This document shows positions 34,520 through 49,269 of a stretch of 64,000 nucleotides of DNA, in pieces. The stretch lies in NCBI RefSeq assembly GCF_026262505.1, contig NC_067204.1:23343300-23407299 (forward strand), read 5' to 3'. The notes beneath the pieces are model-generated. The model did not search any database and was not told where the DNA came from. It saw only the letters and a list, made by a program, of their open reading frames with translations. The translations under genes were made by a program, and so were the position numbers. Position 1 is the first letter of the stretch; each line of letters starts with the position of its first letter. The DNA comes from Trichomonas vaginalis G3. Taxonomy: Eukaryota > Parabasalia > Trichomonadida > Trichomonadidae.

Positions 34520-35933
34520 AATTATTGTTGATCCAGTATGTTCGATTATCAGATTCAGTGTGGAACTAGAGCTGTTCTTATTTTAGCTTCGTATTTTCCT
34601 TGTTGATATTAGCTTTGCCTGTTCTTCAGGCTGAGCTTTTTTTCCTTTGCTTTGCTTTTCGCTCTGTTTCTTGCTCTTTATTCCTTCGTTTTTTTGTGTT
34701 TTCTTTCCATTTCCTTCTTTCTTTCCGCTGTCTCTGGAGTCATGATTTTTCTTCTTCCGCTTTTCTCAGTCTTTGCTCCTGTTTGTTTTTCCTTTTTCGT
34801 CCTATTTTCTCCTTCTTTCTTTCCTCTGTTGCTCGTCTCTCCTTTTTTCTGTTTCTGTGTTCTGAATTCTTGTGAATCGAGTTTGCTCAGTTTTTATATA
34901 TTTTTTCGTCTTATTCTCTCTCTGTAGCTAAAGCATCGTTCGAAAGTGAGCCAAATGTGGTAAATGCATGATGTGTAGTTCCTGCACTCTTGATATTTTG
35001 AGTGTTCAGCTCTACTCGACTAGACAACAATCTATTGAAATGAACTCCAAGGGTAATCCAAAGCTATAATCGTCGCTTGCTATTGTCCTGCCGTCGAGTC
35101 ATAATATGGCTTCATTGGTTCTTCGATAATTGTGAATAATGTCGATCTAAGTCTGCATTGTTTTGTTCGAATAGATATGAATGTTGGCAGCTCTTTCATC
35201 ACGATCAAAAACCATTAAGGGACGGGGCTTTTGAGGACATATTAATCGGAAGATGATCGTTTTAGGTCGAAAATCGCTGCTTGTAAAACTTTTTTCTTTC
35301 AAAAACCAAATAATTAGCTTGAGTATCGAACACATTGACGTTAGACTCATTGACTTCGGAACATGCTGCAGCACATTGTCTAGAACTGATGTAAAGGTAA
35401 TCTGCTATTTTTAGGCAATTAACATAGATTATACAAGAAGTGTTTGTGCACAGCACCATCGGATCTTCCCAGAGCAAGAATGTGCCATGGCAATTGTTTG
35501 TGTAGAGTTTTGATTAAAAAGTTCACATCTTGCGTTTCAAAATATACCAAGTGAACATTAATCACCATCACTTCTCCACAACCTGCGAAATCAACAGGCA
35601 GAAATCAAAAAGTCCATGTGGACAGAAAAATTTGGGAAAAGAATTTGACCTTCTAGCGTGACTACTTGCGTTTTTCGCGTGTAAATACATGATACAGGGC
35701 CTCCGTTTAAGAGTTGTATTGCATTATACGTAGTTATGGAATCCAACTAATGATTTGTCCACTTTCATATTTGGAAAATTTAACGGGAAAACGACATGTG
35801 TATTTCTCTTATCACCTGCATCTAATACTGAAAGGAAGTTGGATTCGTCGTATTCGGCTCTATCGCCGAAGCATTATTAAACCAAAGCACATAGATAGAT
35901 TAATACGGCATGCTGTACAATAGATTCAGTCAT
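34520..35933 (-). pseudogene. Degraded mirror copy of the hydrolase gene
   Basis: Reverse-complement copy of the gene at 6025-7350, with start-codon complement at about 35,931-35,933 and end near 34,520. Many small indels leave only short open pieces, for instance around the nucleophile region near 35,450. Spacing and flanks are the same as in the intact copy. Most likely sequence error in a fold-back, not a real second gene. Confidence 0.85.
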
Positions 35934-38900
35934 ATATATGTAAAAAATAAATTTGAAAAAAGCTCTACTTATTATATCGTCAGATGGTAATCGGTCGAGA
36001 TGCATAGGTTAAATTTAGTTAAAACTGACACAACCCGTTGAAGGGTGTTGATTACGTCGGTAATTTCGACAGTTTAATTTAATAATTTTTTATGGAACTG
36101 TTGCGAGTTTCGATAAGAATTAAGGAATATAATCAAAGATTGAATCAAATCCTTAAACCTAAGCTCGCTCAATTCGCTTCGCGGCTTCCGCGAATACGCA
36201 TTCAGCAAAGAATTGGAATTCACCACAAATCTTCGAACTAAGCCCGATCGCTTTCCTCGCGGCTTTCTTTATTATTTTAAATTTGCATAATTCCTCCATC
36301 AAAGTTCATAAGGTATAAAATTCGTTTATTTTTACTAAGTAAAAAAGGTTTATTATAAAATTTATTTATTTCGAAAAAGTGCATACATCGTAAAAGGTAC
36401 TTAGCTAGGCTTGCCTTAACAGTAACAATTTTAGCTGTCAAATGACTTTTGTATTTTGAAGTAAATTAATATGTAATAACTTTGTTTTACTTTTATTGTC
36501 GAAAAACAGTAGCAATAATCGTAAAATGGTAATCGTATAGGCTTGCTAAAGTAACTAATTATACTGTCAAAATACTTCTTGTATTTTACTGGAAGAATGC
36601 ATTAGTAATAATTTATATATCTTTAAAACTCCGCTTTGGGAAAACACTCAATTTTCATACAGAGTAACGGGAATAGCATCCAATTCTCGCTGAGAATGGT
36701 TGCGCATTCTCAGTTCCTCTATATTTCGAACGAAAGCTCTCATCAGCGTCTTTTTTTAATAACAAATTTTCCCTAACACATAAACGTTTTCCCTGATTCT
36801 GACTTACGACTGCACAACCGTATTCCCCCCATGTTCTGCAACACTAGCTCGAAATGATTTACTGAGACATATTAAAATCGGTTCAAGAATTCGTATTACT
36901 ATATTTAAATCCCAAATATCCTTGAGAAATATAAAAATTTTTTTTCATTTCACTAGTCATTTGAAAAGTGAACTATGATCTCAAATGTATTAAGATTGAC
37001 TTTGCTCAAATAAAGTTTTCGTCAATTCATATTACTTTTGTAAAGACAAATACTAAGTCAAAAACATACGAAAGTAGTAATATTCAGCAAGTAAAAATTA
37101 ATGGCTAAGAATTTTTTCCCGTAGCAATGCATAGTCTTTGTAAACCGTTCTCCAGCAGACTAAAACACAGAAATTATGCCGAACACACCATCAATAAATT
37201 TTATCAAGTATATTGCCGCTAATGGTTAGAATACTCCTTAGTAATTTAACATATATGATTTTAAAACTATAAATTACTATCTTATATAAGAATATCAGTA
37301 ATAAATTCATATAAATTTTCACAGACAATTAAAAGTTTCTTTTATCGATTTATAATCAATTGCATTCATGGTAAAAATGTTGAAGTACGTAAAATATCAA
37401 GCTCAATGCTACATTAAGGGTCATAATGTCTGAAGGTACAAAGTTACAAGGTCTTTTTTCGTCCCTTTTTGTTGTAATTTATGTATAATTGTAGCAATAT
37501 TGTCTCAAGCACCGACTAACCGAGCAAAGACGTGTCCTCTAATTCCCTCCCTAGTTCAAATCTTACTAGCTATTTAAGCCAAAAACATCGTAGTTCAAAA
37601 TCAAGCATTTCTTTTTCAACGAGTAAAACACTTAAAGATGATTTGTCTATAACGAATAAATGGACGAAGCTCTTAGGTATGTTTATGTACATGAAGTTCT
37701 GGCAACTTGAGTTCTTGAATTTAGGTAAAGTTAGAAACACAAAAAGCCATAATGTCGCATCTAAGGACTTGTACTTATCAGTGAGTATTACTATAATGTT
37801 TAAAGAATGTTTAGTCTATTCGTCCCAAACTCGTACGTTTCATCCAGCGAATTGCTTTGAATATAATAAGATATACTATTTGAACTTTTTTTGCAATAAA
37901 TCTCTCTTTTATATCACAGTTAGCATATCTGTTTGTGCTAATGCTAGCGAAACCCTCTTTAGGAGCATTAAATAATTGTTTTTGATACCTTCTATTCAAT
38001 ATATCCAAGTGATGTGATTTTTGCATCCCTGGATTGGACGATACACCCAAGTGTCACCTTTTTGGGATACAACATGAATTTTAAATATCATGAGAGTTTC
38101 TGCAAACCATATGCACAATTATCTATCAGCCTGACTTTTGTATTATGAGTTAGACTTCTTATTATTGTGCTTGGCGATATAAGCCATTTCCGAGATTACA
38201 TCTGTGCTCTATAGTATGGCTACTTCTTCCTGGTTCTAGCTCAGTTCCAAGGTATTGGGTTCACTGGATTTGGCAAGGTCCTTACGAGTTCTCATTCGAA
38301 CTGAGAGTTTTCGGAAGAATCTTGCCTTCAAAGTACTCAACTCTTGTTCTTTTGTTCTAAATAGTGAGAAAGTTATTTGCTACTTAAGGTAGAGATTAAT
38401 TCCGAGGTCCTTCATTTGATGAAGGCCTTGTATTCTCTGCCTTAAATTGTACACTTGTAGTCCCTGAGAGTGGGTAAGTATACTTGATAGGACAGCTTTT
38501 CTTCTGAATCTTAGACTTGAAATAAGAACCCTCAGCACACATCGTCCTATTTAATAGTAAAAGGAGTTTCAGGAGCTCCAAACTCCCTTTCGTTAGGATT
38601 AAGGAGCTTTTGGAGCTTCCTGGTGTCGTGATGTGTTTCGCAAATTCTTTCAATGCAGCAAAGGACCTTTAACCATCTGGGACTCTGTTGATGGGACTCA
38701 GGAGCTCCAAAGCTCTCTTTAGTAAGGATTAGAAGCTTTTGAAGCTCCTGGTTCGTAGACCGTTGTTTTTCGCATGCTTTATTCATCAGAAGAGGCCAGG
38801 TAATAGGCTCTGCTGATGAGCTTCAGGAGCCTCCAAGGCTCCTCTCGTAACGATTAGGAGCTTTGTAGGCTCCACCTGAAGGTAAGGTAGATTGCTCTGA

Positions 38901-40574
38901 TCTCTAATCAGTAGATATGCATGCTGCATTATGAACTCTACTGACAAGATGATCAAGAGCTCCAGGCTCCTTTTTAGTTAGTGGCGTTCTCACAATTTAG
39001 TAGGATTGCTGATCCTACTATGAAGTGATCACTTAGTTATACGTTTTGACTTACATTGAATTTTTTTTTAGAATTTTAGTATTTTTTTATAGACATCACT
39101 GTATATTATAAATACATAAATATATTCCTTTAATTCAAAAAATTCCATTCCGGTTTTGGATGGGTGTATCCCAGGCCCCAAGTCTTCAATTTTTAATTCA
39201 ATTTTTTAAAAGAATTTTGGGTTTTGGGATGGCCGCAGACGCAAGAACAAGCTTTATATTTTGATGTGTTGGATACGTTATAGTGTGCATCCTTGTTTGT
39301 GTTATATATTATGTTTTTAATGAAAAAAAAAATCTGACTTCAAAAAGTTATCACTATTAGTTGATAATATAGAAAAAGAATAGATAATTGTATGCTTTTG
39401 AGAGTATTTATCCACATTCATCATATGAATATTCATTTAAATAGTGTCTTTTTACTCCTAAATTTTATTTTGATTTTGAATCAAAGAAAAAAACTAGAAA
39501 TTTCTCTCGAAATTTTTTATTTTCAAAAACATTTGGATTTTATACTTGATAAAACTGAACCACTGGAGGACTTATAGGGGGCTGGGATTGGAGATACACG
39601 CGCTCACTTGGGAAAAATAAAAATTTACGATCTATAATTCAAGAACTAATCATAAAGTAAACGAATAATTCAAATGTATTAAAAATTTAATTTGTATTAT
39701 GCTTTTTATAAATATTGAGACTTTTTTTAGGCTATTTTAAAAATGTAAATAGATCAATCTTTTTAATATTAGATAAGATTAATCCTTACGAACAGTCAAG
39801 ATGTTTCATAACTCAGATCAATGACTAATATAGAAATTTAAGATTTGTTGTTAATTTAAAGAATTAACAATGGAATCTGGTTTTAGAAAGAATGGAAAGC
39901 ATAGAGAAATATAAAGGATAAGAGAGATTAAATACAAAATGCTGCATAAAAGGCAAGATTGCAGTGCAGTAAGAAAATCATGAGGTTAAAAAGGACATTC
40001 AATTAGAATATAACATTGGCATATTACAATATTAATATTAAAGATAAATACTACATCATTGTGCAGTAATCGCATAAATCAATATTAATATCTCATATGA
40101 TAAAATCTATATCATATTACAATATAATATTAAGATATCTATGCACTAAATTTATGCCATTACCCTAATTTTAAAATATTTTTCATAATAATGCTTACAA
40201 GTTTAAAAAAATGTATGAAATTAACTGGCATGATCAATATTGGACGCGAATGTTGTTTGAATCTATAACTGAATTCATTAATGAGCAAAAAAGTGCTCTA
40301 TACTGAGTATCTGGCTGACAATATCTGAAAGTTTGAAATGTGTCCCTAGGAAATATAACTGACAGTTTGGAAGTGACATTTTGAATGAAGGGTTTTTTGG
40401 TTGTCAGTAATAACTCAAGGTTTGAGAAGAATATGATCACAGTTTGCTGCAATAGTGACTTAGAGTTTGAGTGAAGTACTGAAACAACAGTTTGGGTGAT
40501 GATAATGACTAAAGTATGACTGAGAATATGACTGAACGGTTTGACACACTTTGAACTTACGGTTTTAGTTAATA

Positions 40575-41666
40575 CGGGTGTCCAAAGGTGCGTTTTAGCA
40601 GCAATGCGCTTCTATAATGAGACTATTAAAGGAGTTAATACTGCTGATTATAAATATATAATAAAAAATATGAATATATGTATATGATGAGTATGTTTGG
40701 TATTTTGGGCGCCATGCCGGGATATAAACTGAATTTTGAGACGAGGCGGTTTCGCGGGAATTTGGCGGGCTTTTTTTCATTTTTTTAATGAATATAAAGA
40801 AAACAGTCCTCGCTCCTGCAAAAATGCAAAGACTGGTAAAAATCTACGAGACATTGGGTAAAAAGGCTTCGGTATGGATGCTCCTAAAGCTATTCCACTG
40901 TAATGGTAATCATGTTAGGATGTTATAACTTCATGAAAAAAAGGGCGCACATAAAAACCATAAAAATTGACCAAAATCGCCGGTCCAAGAAAAATTAAAG
41001 ACAATTCTTCAAGCCGCTAGATGAAAGACCAAGCATGCACTCAGAGGAATAGAGGAGATGACAAAGATACCACGTAAACAGTCAGTTATTTATCTGCATA
41101 ATTATTTGAACACAAACTAGCGTATACACGTTGGGTTCCGCACCACCCTTAATTCAGTTTCAAAAAATCTAGAGTCCAATCTTCGAAAGAGCTCCTCTCT
41201 ATATTGGGTGCGTATCAATCCAAGAAGTTTCGCTTTTTTAGTACAGGGGGACGAGTCTTGGTTTCATTGCAACAGAAGCAAAATATGTGGATCCGAAGGA
41301 TGAAATCCGCAACATTTCCCGGAAGAAAAAAATTGACACACAATGATGATGTTGTTCGGTTTTTTTGGGGCGTGGAATGGGCATCTTAATCCGGCAATTG
41401 GATATTCTTCAAAACCTATACGATGAATGGCTCAGTTCTAATTGAAATGTTTCTTTAAACTCAAATTATCAATTCTGATGAGTTTGAGAAATCAAAACAA
41501 AAAACAAAAGTTTGCAATTCATTTTGGTAATTCAAGAGTTTCACAAAAGTCATAAGGTAGTGAATTACTTTGGTGGACACAATGTCAAAGTTGTTCCAAA
41601 CCTCAATTTTTCACCTGATATTGCCTCGTGATTTTTTATTTTTGGGCAGCTAAAAGGAGTTGAAGG
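40575..41666 (+). mobile_element. Partial noisy mirror copy of the mariner
   Basis: The TIR reads gggtgtccaaaggtgcg at about 40,579, followed by transposase sequence in the opposite orientation to the copy at 317-1619. It runs to the gap, about 220 bp short of the other end. It carries frequent indels. Identical position within the same flanking array shows that it is the same insertion, mirrored. Confidence 0.85.
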
Positions 41667-41691
41667 NNNNNNNNNNNNNNNNNNNNNNNNN
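41667..41691. other. Scaffold gap of 25 N
   Basis: Exactly 25 N. Both flanking sequences are the noisy arms of separate inverted duplications, so the join of the two contigs and their order here are unproven. Confidence 1.
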
Positions 41692-44600
41692 ATGGGAAAT
41701 GAATTTTAATTTAATGAAATAATCAACTATGGCTGGCAGATATAATTTAAGAAACTGTGTGGGATTAGGTAAAAAAGGGACGAGTAAAGTTTGGGAAAAC
41801 ATTGAAGAAGGGGGCAATTTGGATATTTAGAATAAGAACAATTAGTGACATGCTGAAATCAATAACACCAAAAGCTGCCCCATAAGAGAAGTTTTAAATA
41901 AAGGAGAAAAAAGTTTATTCAAAGACTACAACCGATACTAAGATAAAAATAATTTTAAAAATAATTTATATTTTCCACTATTCTACCTCATATTTATTAA
42001 GTATCCTTCAGCAATTCCACCAACTGCGTTACCTGCTTGTGCTCCATCGCCGATTACTGCTTTAGTACCTATATACTCCACCTATGAGTTCCTGCCGTTT
42101 TCGCTACTGGTGCCAAAAAGTTTTGCAACGGTTTAATAATCTTTTTATAAACCAACCCGCAGCTTCTTAATTCCATCCATAATTTTTTAAGAATCCTGCC
42201 GCCATTTCTGATTAATATTAATTAAAAAATATTATTTCATCACTTATATTCTAATTTTTATTTAATGATAAATGAAAACCGATTTTTAAAAAAATGAAAA
42301 CAGAGGAGGAAGAAATAAATGAAAGTGAAAATGTTCAACAAAAAATAAACGTTGTTTAAACCAATTACTGAAATAAAAATATTTTTCATCTGTTGAAGAA
42401 TTTTAATGACTATTATGCTAATAATAAAAATTATTTGAAGAATTGAAACATGTAAATTGAAATAAAATGTTTAAAGTTAATGGATTCAAAATTTCAAAAA
42501 TAAAAGGGGTGGTTAGTTGAAATCTATTCCTCAATCAAGAATCACCTCATTAATGAAAATAGATGATTTAACAAAAAGAATAGAAGAGATTGAAGAAAGA
42601 ATGAATCAAATAATTGATTTCATAAATTCAAATAATCATTAGCTTATTTTGGCTTTCATATTTTTTTAATAATTCACAATCTTCAATTTTTAAATTGAAG
42701 TTTAACCCATTCAGATTTTAAACAATGTTTAATTAATCGCGAAATATCTAACATCATCTATATATAGCTTCTTTATATAAAGATAAAATAAATTATTTTA
42801 AAATTAATGTTAATTTTTAATGATTTATAAATAAATATATTTTAATGCATCGTCTATATATAGATGTAACAAAAAAAGTTTCATTATGTAAAGGGTTTGT
42901 GAAAATTCATACAAAATAAAAATAAATTATTCAAAATGTAAGACATAAATGCCTTCCTCCTTTCGTACCTGTTGTCTAAATGTCATGTTGTCATCATTTT
43001 TAGAGAAGTTAAATAACCTGGTGACATGGTGACATAGTGATACCTTCAGTTATTCAAAAATTATGATTCTTACGTTTACAAAAAAAGTCACACAAACCCT
43101 TCATATACTACTACTGAGTTTAAAAACCAATCGAAATGTCGCAATATTACTACTATATTAGAATCATAAGAGTTAACAAGTTTATATTAATATTATTGCA
43201 GATTCAACAATGGAAAATTTCAATTTTGTATTTCAAGTTTTAACTTATAGTCGAAGCTCGTATATGCTCAAAAAAATGATGAAATGATCATATTCATTAT
43301 CTTCATTACATTATTAATTAGATAAATTAATTATCTATTAACGAAAATTTTTGTGATAAATACCTTTTCTAGGGCTGTACAAGATTTAAAAAAACATTGC
43401 CGGGTTACCGTAGAGGCCTAAAAAAATCGCGCCTCGGCGGCAAGCCGCCTCGGCATTAAGAATGCGCATCTAAATTTTATATGTCCTTCTTTCTTTATTT
43501 TCCTTTCCCTTTCTTTTTTTTTCTTTTTCCCTCCTCTTGCTCTCATTTACCTTTTTTCCTTTTCTCATCATTTTTTCAAAATTTAAAATTTTTATCAAAA
43601 ATCTTGCCTATAAAGCAGACTATGGAACCTTTTAATGCCTCTTAATCAATATATACAGCATAAAGCATATTAAATGAAAGTAATACGTATAAATTTATTT
43701 TATTATCTTATTTATTAATCTTTAGCATGATATCTCAAAGTATGAATGCCTTGTACGAAACAAAACTTAATTTTATGTTGAATATTTGTCACAAAACATT
43801 AGATTATTAAAATATATGTTGGATATCCCTTAGTATGAGACTTCATGACTCTTGTTGTCTAACGTGAGCTTTGGATTGCAAACTCTGTGGTTAACGAACA
43901 TAAATTAATTGTAAAGTTTTTCAAAAATTTTCATTGTTCTATCAGCATCTATTTTCCTTTAAAATAATATATTTGTATGAATACAATATTAGTAATTTTT
44001 TATTTCCCATAATTTCATCAAAATTTCAGAAAAAATTAATTTCTATTCAATATTATTTCAGCTTCAAAAACACTTCATTCTTATAGATGTTGATTCACTA
44101 AAGTGTGATTCTATTTATATGGGTAGGGCATGAGGCTCGGCAAGTCTATTGCTTTTTACCTCAATTTAGTATTAAATAATTATAATGATTCATAGTGGCC
44201 GCTTGCTGACGGCCATCAGCAGTCCCCTGGCCAAGATTAATATAATTATTTAATACTTATCCAGTTTTACATCAATAACAACAAAGCTAATCAATCATCA
44301 TTCAGAAATGCGGGAAATTACTACTAATATTAAAGATTGATAGACATAGGCTGGCCACCTTCTGTCTAATATCTTTACGAATAAAAATAATACTTTTTAA
44401 AACAAATTATTTAATAAATTTTATTAAAAAACAAAATCAAATATCAAATTGATCATCATTCAACTTGATGAAGAATCGGCATGCTACATATTCTTCTTTG
44501 CATGATTCGTTCATTGAATTTCTTGTCTTTCGCAATTCAGATATTACCCGTTCTACATCTGCTTCACTGCACGAAAGTGACATCATCCTTTTTCCAATTG

Positions 44601-47600
44601 GCTATTTGCTTTTAGTTGCTTTATGCCATTCATGTGCCAAAACTTGCCATCATTTTGAGCAAGATGATGACCATTTATAAGATGGGATCATCTTGCTCTA
44701 TAAGAAGAAATCGTAAGCATCACTCAATTCCTTGGCTCTATCGTCTTTATTGATCGTTGGATCAACTGTTGATTCGGCAATTGCTCTTTGTCTGAGGATT
44801 GTTATCATGAATGTGTATAGATCTTTTATCTCTTCATCTACAACATCCCAGACCAAGGAATTCCTCGAACCATCGGCATTTGTTTCGGCTGCATGATCGT
44901 CGTTAAGCATTTGTTCCTCTTCTGCTTGCTGGATCTCTTCATCATGCTCGGCTACCTCGTCAACACGTTCTGTTCGTTTTTCTTCAAGGATTTCGCCGAG
45001 TTTCTCAAATGTGATCTCGCGATTGATGATCCTCAGGGAAGGAATCGTTGGGACTTGCACATCTTTCAACTCATTTATAGTGGATAGCTTGTCTTTCCTC
45101 AAAACCCTTCTTGTCTCTGATGATCTTCCTTGCTAACGGTTAAAGCCGAAAGCAAACCGAAGCAAATCAATTCTACCATATTCTTTCATATCATTTTTGA
45201 ATATTGTAGTGATTGATCGAGAATCTCTTCACTATCTGGCGTTAATCTTTCTGCCATGTCATCCAACATCCCTTGGCACTGTTGTATCATCAGGAATGCA
45301 TAAGCACCCATGGACTTGTTGGATTTCAGCCATAATTGAAGTTGCTTTAATGGCTTGAATATCATTAAAGCATCTTAAAGAGTGGAGGAATTCCATCACA
45401 TGTCCATTGTAACTGTTCACGTGTAGCTCTGGAAGGGATAGTAGAAGATCCTCACTTCTTAAAGCAGTATTAATTGTTTCCAGATTATCAAAGATGAAAA
45501 CAGAGTATCATATATGTAGAGCCAGCGAGTTTCCGGATTGATGGAACCCTGATCTTGTATCTCGCTCTCATATCGTGATTCTTAAAGATAATGATAATCT
45601 GGTGAACTCTATTCATCAGTTCATTCAACAATGGACATTGCTTACGTGCGTGGACAATAGCATTGTTCAAGACGTGGTTAAAGCAACGAATGTACACGGT
45701 TTTAAGCCGGAAAAGGGCTCCTTCTGGCCTCCAGTGCAGAGTCCTTTAACTGGGCTGGCAAACCATCTCCGACTACTCCAGCTACGTGTTTTTTATTAAC
45801 GTTAAGAGAATCAAACCATGTATGTAGTTCCTCGTATGTCCAATTAGTCGAAATTGTTGTGTCGAAGAATTGGTGGCGATCTGTTTTGCCTGGATTGCAC
45901 ACACAAGAATAGACCATGACGGCTGCTGTGTGTTCCGCAGTCCAGGGAAATTGAGAAGATGCGGAATTCCTCGCAGAACTTTAGGCCCCGAGAGGAGTCT
46001 GTTTTGCCTAAAGTAATCAATGCCTCTCTGACACCGCGCCGTGTGAACTCAATGTCTGGGATTGTAAAGTTGATGCCCTGTTCGCGATTGACTTTATTTT
46101 TAAGCCATTTGGCGAAGCTCTCTAGGAAGCTTTTAAATGCTGGCTCATTGTGGCATAAAGGCTTATATCTAGGCTCGCAATAAGCCTGGCAATGATCTCT
46201 TCTAACGAAGGATCATTATCAGAGCCAACTGCTTGCTGAGATCTCAACTTGGTGCTCAGCAGGAACGTAGTTGGGCATTGGGAGTAAAAATTTGCACTTA
46301 TGATCTTTAAAATCATTTTTCCTGCTTTTTTAATGCCATCGCACGAACTGCCTGAACTAATGTTTCACTACATTCGGCACAGTATGTAAAGAGTTAGTAT
46401 ACAAGTCTCGTGTACGGAGGCACTGCGTTCTCCGTACGCAATACTTGTGAATTTGACACTTTACAAAACCGTTAACGTATATTTTACAACACAAACACAA
46501 ACACCAACTTAACCTTAAATATTTACAAAGCCACCAACCACTTCACCTCACTACTGTAAAAAATAAACGTTCTCACTTACAAAAGTATTGCAACTCTTCC
46601 CATTGCTGGGCTTCACACAATAGTTCATATTCTTCAGTATCGCTGCTGTCGCTCCAATCTCAGAGTCAAAGTCACTGTCAAAATAAATGTTAGTAAGTTT
46701 TGACAAAGCTAATGAAACACGCTTACCGTTTGTTATCGTATGCTTGTATAAACTTCCATTCTTTTCATTCCTTCATAAACGCTCAAACTAACTTTACCTT
46801 TCTCCCTCGTATCTGATAGAATGTATTTTCACGAGGAACGAAGAACAAATTCTTGAACTCATGACCGTTGTAGTTTGTTTATCTCAATAGAATAGTTTCG
46901 TCATTTATATAAAAATAAACTTAAAAATAAATGATATCACCACCCTCACACGTATGAAAACATAGCACAAAAATTAAATTTAGGTGAAGTGGTGAGATCT
47001 CACCTCTTTTTCACCCTGTTGAATTCATTGCTTTATAACTCTCTTCCTTTCTCCAACTCTTCTAACTTCTTCTTAAGTTCAGCAATGTTGTCCTCATGAA
47101 GTTTAATCTTTCTCAAAATTCCTCTTTATCTAATGGTTGCTTTATCTTTCTAAACTGAACTCTACCATCCTTCATAGTATGAATGTAAAAACTTCTGGAA
47201 TAGTTCCTGATTTAATGTATTCTACCAAAAACTTTTGTTTCATTGCTTCAGTGACTTTAGTCGTCATTTCAATCAAAGGTGAAGCTAGCACAGCGATAAT
47301 GGATTTCATGACTTTTTAGTATTCATGCAATCTTAACAGATAGCCTTACAAGTACTTCCAGTGTCCCTAGCTGTCCCTCCTTTTTATATAACTCCATGAC
47401 ATTTATAATCTCGCGGAACTTAACAGGTAGCATAAACAGATTAAAATCAGATGAGGTTTGAACCAAAATTCTAAGCAACGTTGTCAAGGATTTTGAGGAA
47501 CTAGGGACAGAGTGTGGCAAAGTCCAAGATTTAATTTATCTTCATCTGTTTCTCATCAGCTATCTCATCTAATATGCCAATATTTTATTCATAACTCGTG

Positions 47601-49260
47601 GCAAACTCACTAACTTTCGTTATGTTCATCTGCATGCTTCATCTGATAAGAAAGTATGACTTTCATTAACTCTGTGAGATAATGAAAACTACTAGGGACA
47701 GAGACCATGGCAAAGTTTATGACTTTCATTAACTCTGTGAGATAATGAAAACTACTAGGGACAGAGACCATGGCAAAGTTTATGACCTCCTCACTGTTCT
47801 CGTGAACTATTTCATTATTGCATGAACGACCTCCTCACTGTTCTCATGAAACTATTTCATCACTGTTCTCATGTATGACCTCCTCACTGTTCTCATGAAC
47901 TATTCATCACTGTTCTCATGTATGACCTCCTCACTGTTCTCATGAACTATTTCATTATTGCATGAACGACCTCCTCACTGTCTTTCATAAGCGTTTCAAA
48001 GTCTCCTTTACTCATTACTTCAATCTCATGCTGTTCACAGTAGTACTTAAACTCACTGTATATGTTTCTTGTTGTATGTTATATTGCTTCCCATGTACTC
48101 CATGAATTTTTCAAGCACTTCCTCATAATTCACTGTTTCTTTCTTTCCACGACCTTCTAATATCATACTTGCTTCGTAAATATAACTTCTTGCAGAACCG
48201 TCTCGCTTTCTACTCTCTTCACAAATTCTCTCATCTTACCGCCAAATACATTTGAACTACATGCAAAGAATTCATTCTCCTTCGCAAATTCTTTATATCT
48301 TCTGTAGCACTCTGTACAATTCCATCCGGATACAAACTTTTCATAGAACGATCTCGTAAACATTGGTAAGGTGTTTTGTTCATTTCGATGAGTTCTTGTT
48401 TAGCCCTGGTGAATGGTATCTTCCTTACATCAAATTCACTTAAATCTTTTCCTCATGAGTAACGTCAGTAAGTTTGAATAAAACTCTTCATTAAAGCTTT
48501 CAATGAGATTTGAGAAATATTCGTAATTTCCTTTGTATCTGCTGCTTACGTCAATGACAACAAATCTTCTGTCGTCTTTATCAATCTTTACTGAGTTGAA
48601 GTTGTTAGATATCATGATGATATTACAACATTCTCTATCTTTCTTACTGGCTGACACTTCTGATTTAAGTCCAACTGAGTCTCTGTTACTATTGACTTTT
48701 AGTGCGTCGTGTTCATGACCTTAGACGTATCGCATGAGCTTAGTTCATTGCATACGATGAGCTTCATGTTCTCAATAGCAGCATTGAATCTACCAACCAC
48801 ATTCTCTATTGCCGTTATATTATTGTTGGCGTACTTGCTAATGAGCTCGCATAGAACATTACTAAGTATATTCTTACCAGTTCCTTGCTTTCCTATTAAC
48901 AAAAGTACTGTTCCAGTCTTTCCACAAGGATTTTGAACGATGTAGGCGAACCAGTTCAAAACATACTTCATAAAAGCTCTTCATCCTCATTACATATGAC
49001 ATCGTGAACATGTTTCAAATATCCTTCAATAACGTTCTCATCTACTTCATTCAGTACCTCATACTCATATCCTCTGAAATAGCTGTAAATGTCATCTCTT
49101 TCGTCAAAGAATCTCATGCCTGACTTCATAAGATAGTTTCTTGTTCTGAACCGCTTCATTAATCATCAGTGCGTTCACATCCTTCTCCTCAATACGTCCT
49201 ACATAAATACTCTTCATGAGCTTATTGAATTCCTTGCTATCTACTGACACAAATGTTTTG
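41692..49260 (-). other. Noisy reverse-complement mirror of about 55,560-63,110
   Basis: Mirrors, in order, the minor-capsid-like pair (41,700-42,220), the small Glu-rich gene (42,280-42,640), the gtcacc repeat (42,930-43,070), the hAT end (43,370-43,470), the hAT transposase, small genes (46,600-47,320), the repeats at the helicase end (47,640-47,990) and the helicase (48,000-49,250). Indels occur throughout, while the right-hand arm is clean. Frames here are shadows of the right-hand genes. Confidence 0.88.
44440..46390 (-). pseudogene. Noisy mirror copy of the hAT transposase
   Basis: Reverse-complement copy of 58,364-60,340, broken by scattered small indels into short frames (for example 44,698-45,102 and 45,488-45,697). 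The C-terminal part near 44,450-44,700 retains the dimerisation-like region. Interpreted as fold-back sequence rather than a second insertion, since its flanks are mirrored too. Confidence 0.85.
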
Positions 49261-49269
49261 TTTTCGTTA

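Larger units (their letters stand above)
22290..41666 (-). other. Noisy reverse-complement mirror of about 540-19,300
   Basis: The order is element A genes, terminal arrays, poly-A/T run, hydrolase, hairpin repeats, satellite and mariner, all reversed. Examples: 24,430-24,900 mirrors 16,700-17,150; 32,880-33,900 mirrors the terminal arrays; 38,500-39,000 mirrors 3,150-3,650. Small indels and substitutions are spread evenly over coding and non-coding sequence, which fits raw-read error rather than decay. Short frames in this arm should not be annotated as genes. Confidence 0.88.

Noticed and set aside
22290-41666. Dozens of short frames (for example 29,817-30,164, 34,600-34,927, 37,532-37,975) that could be taken as new genes
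   Set aside because: They are antisense or frame shadows of the clean left arm, produced by indels in the noisy mirror.
22290-41666. Reading the noisy arm as an ancient duplicated and decayed locus
   Set aside because: Divergence is uniform over coding, satellite and spacer and is indel-rich, and the clean arm keeps near-identical tandem copies. Error is a simpler cause, though reads are needed to prove it.
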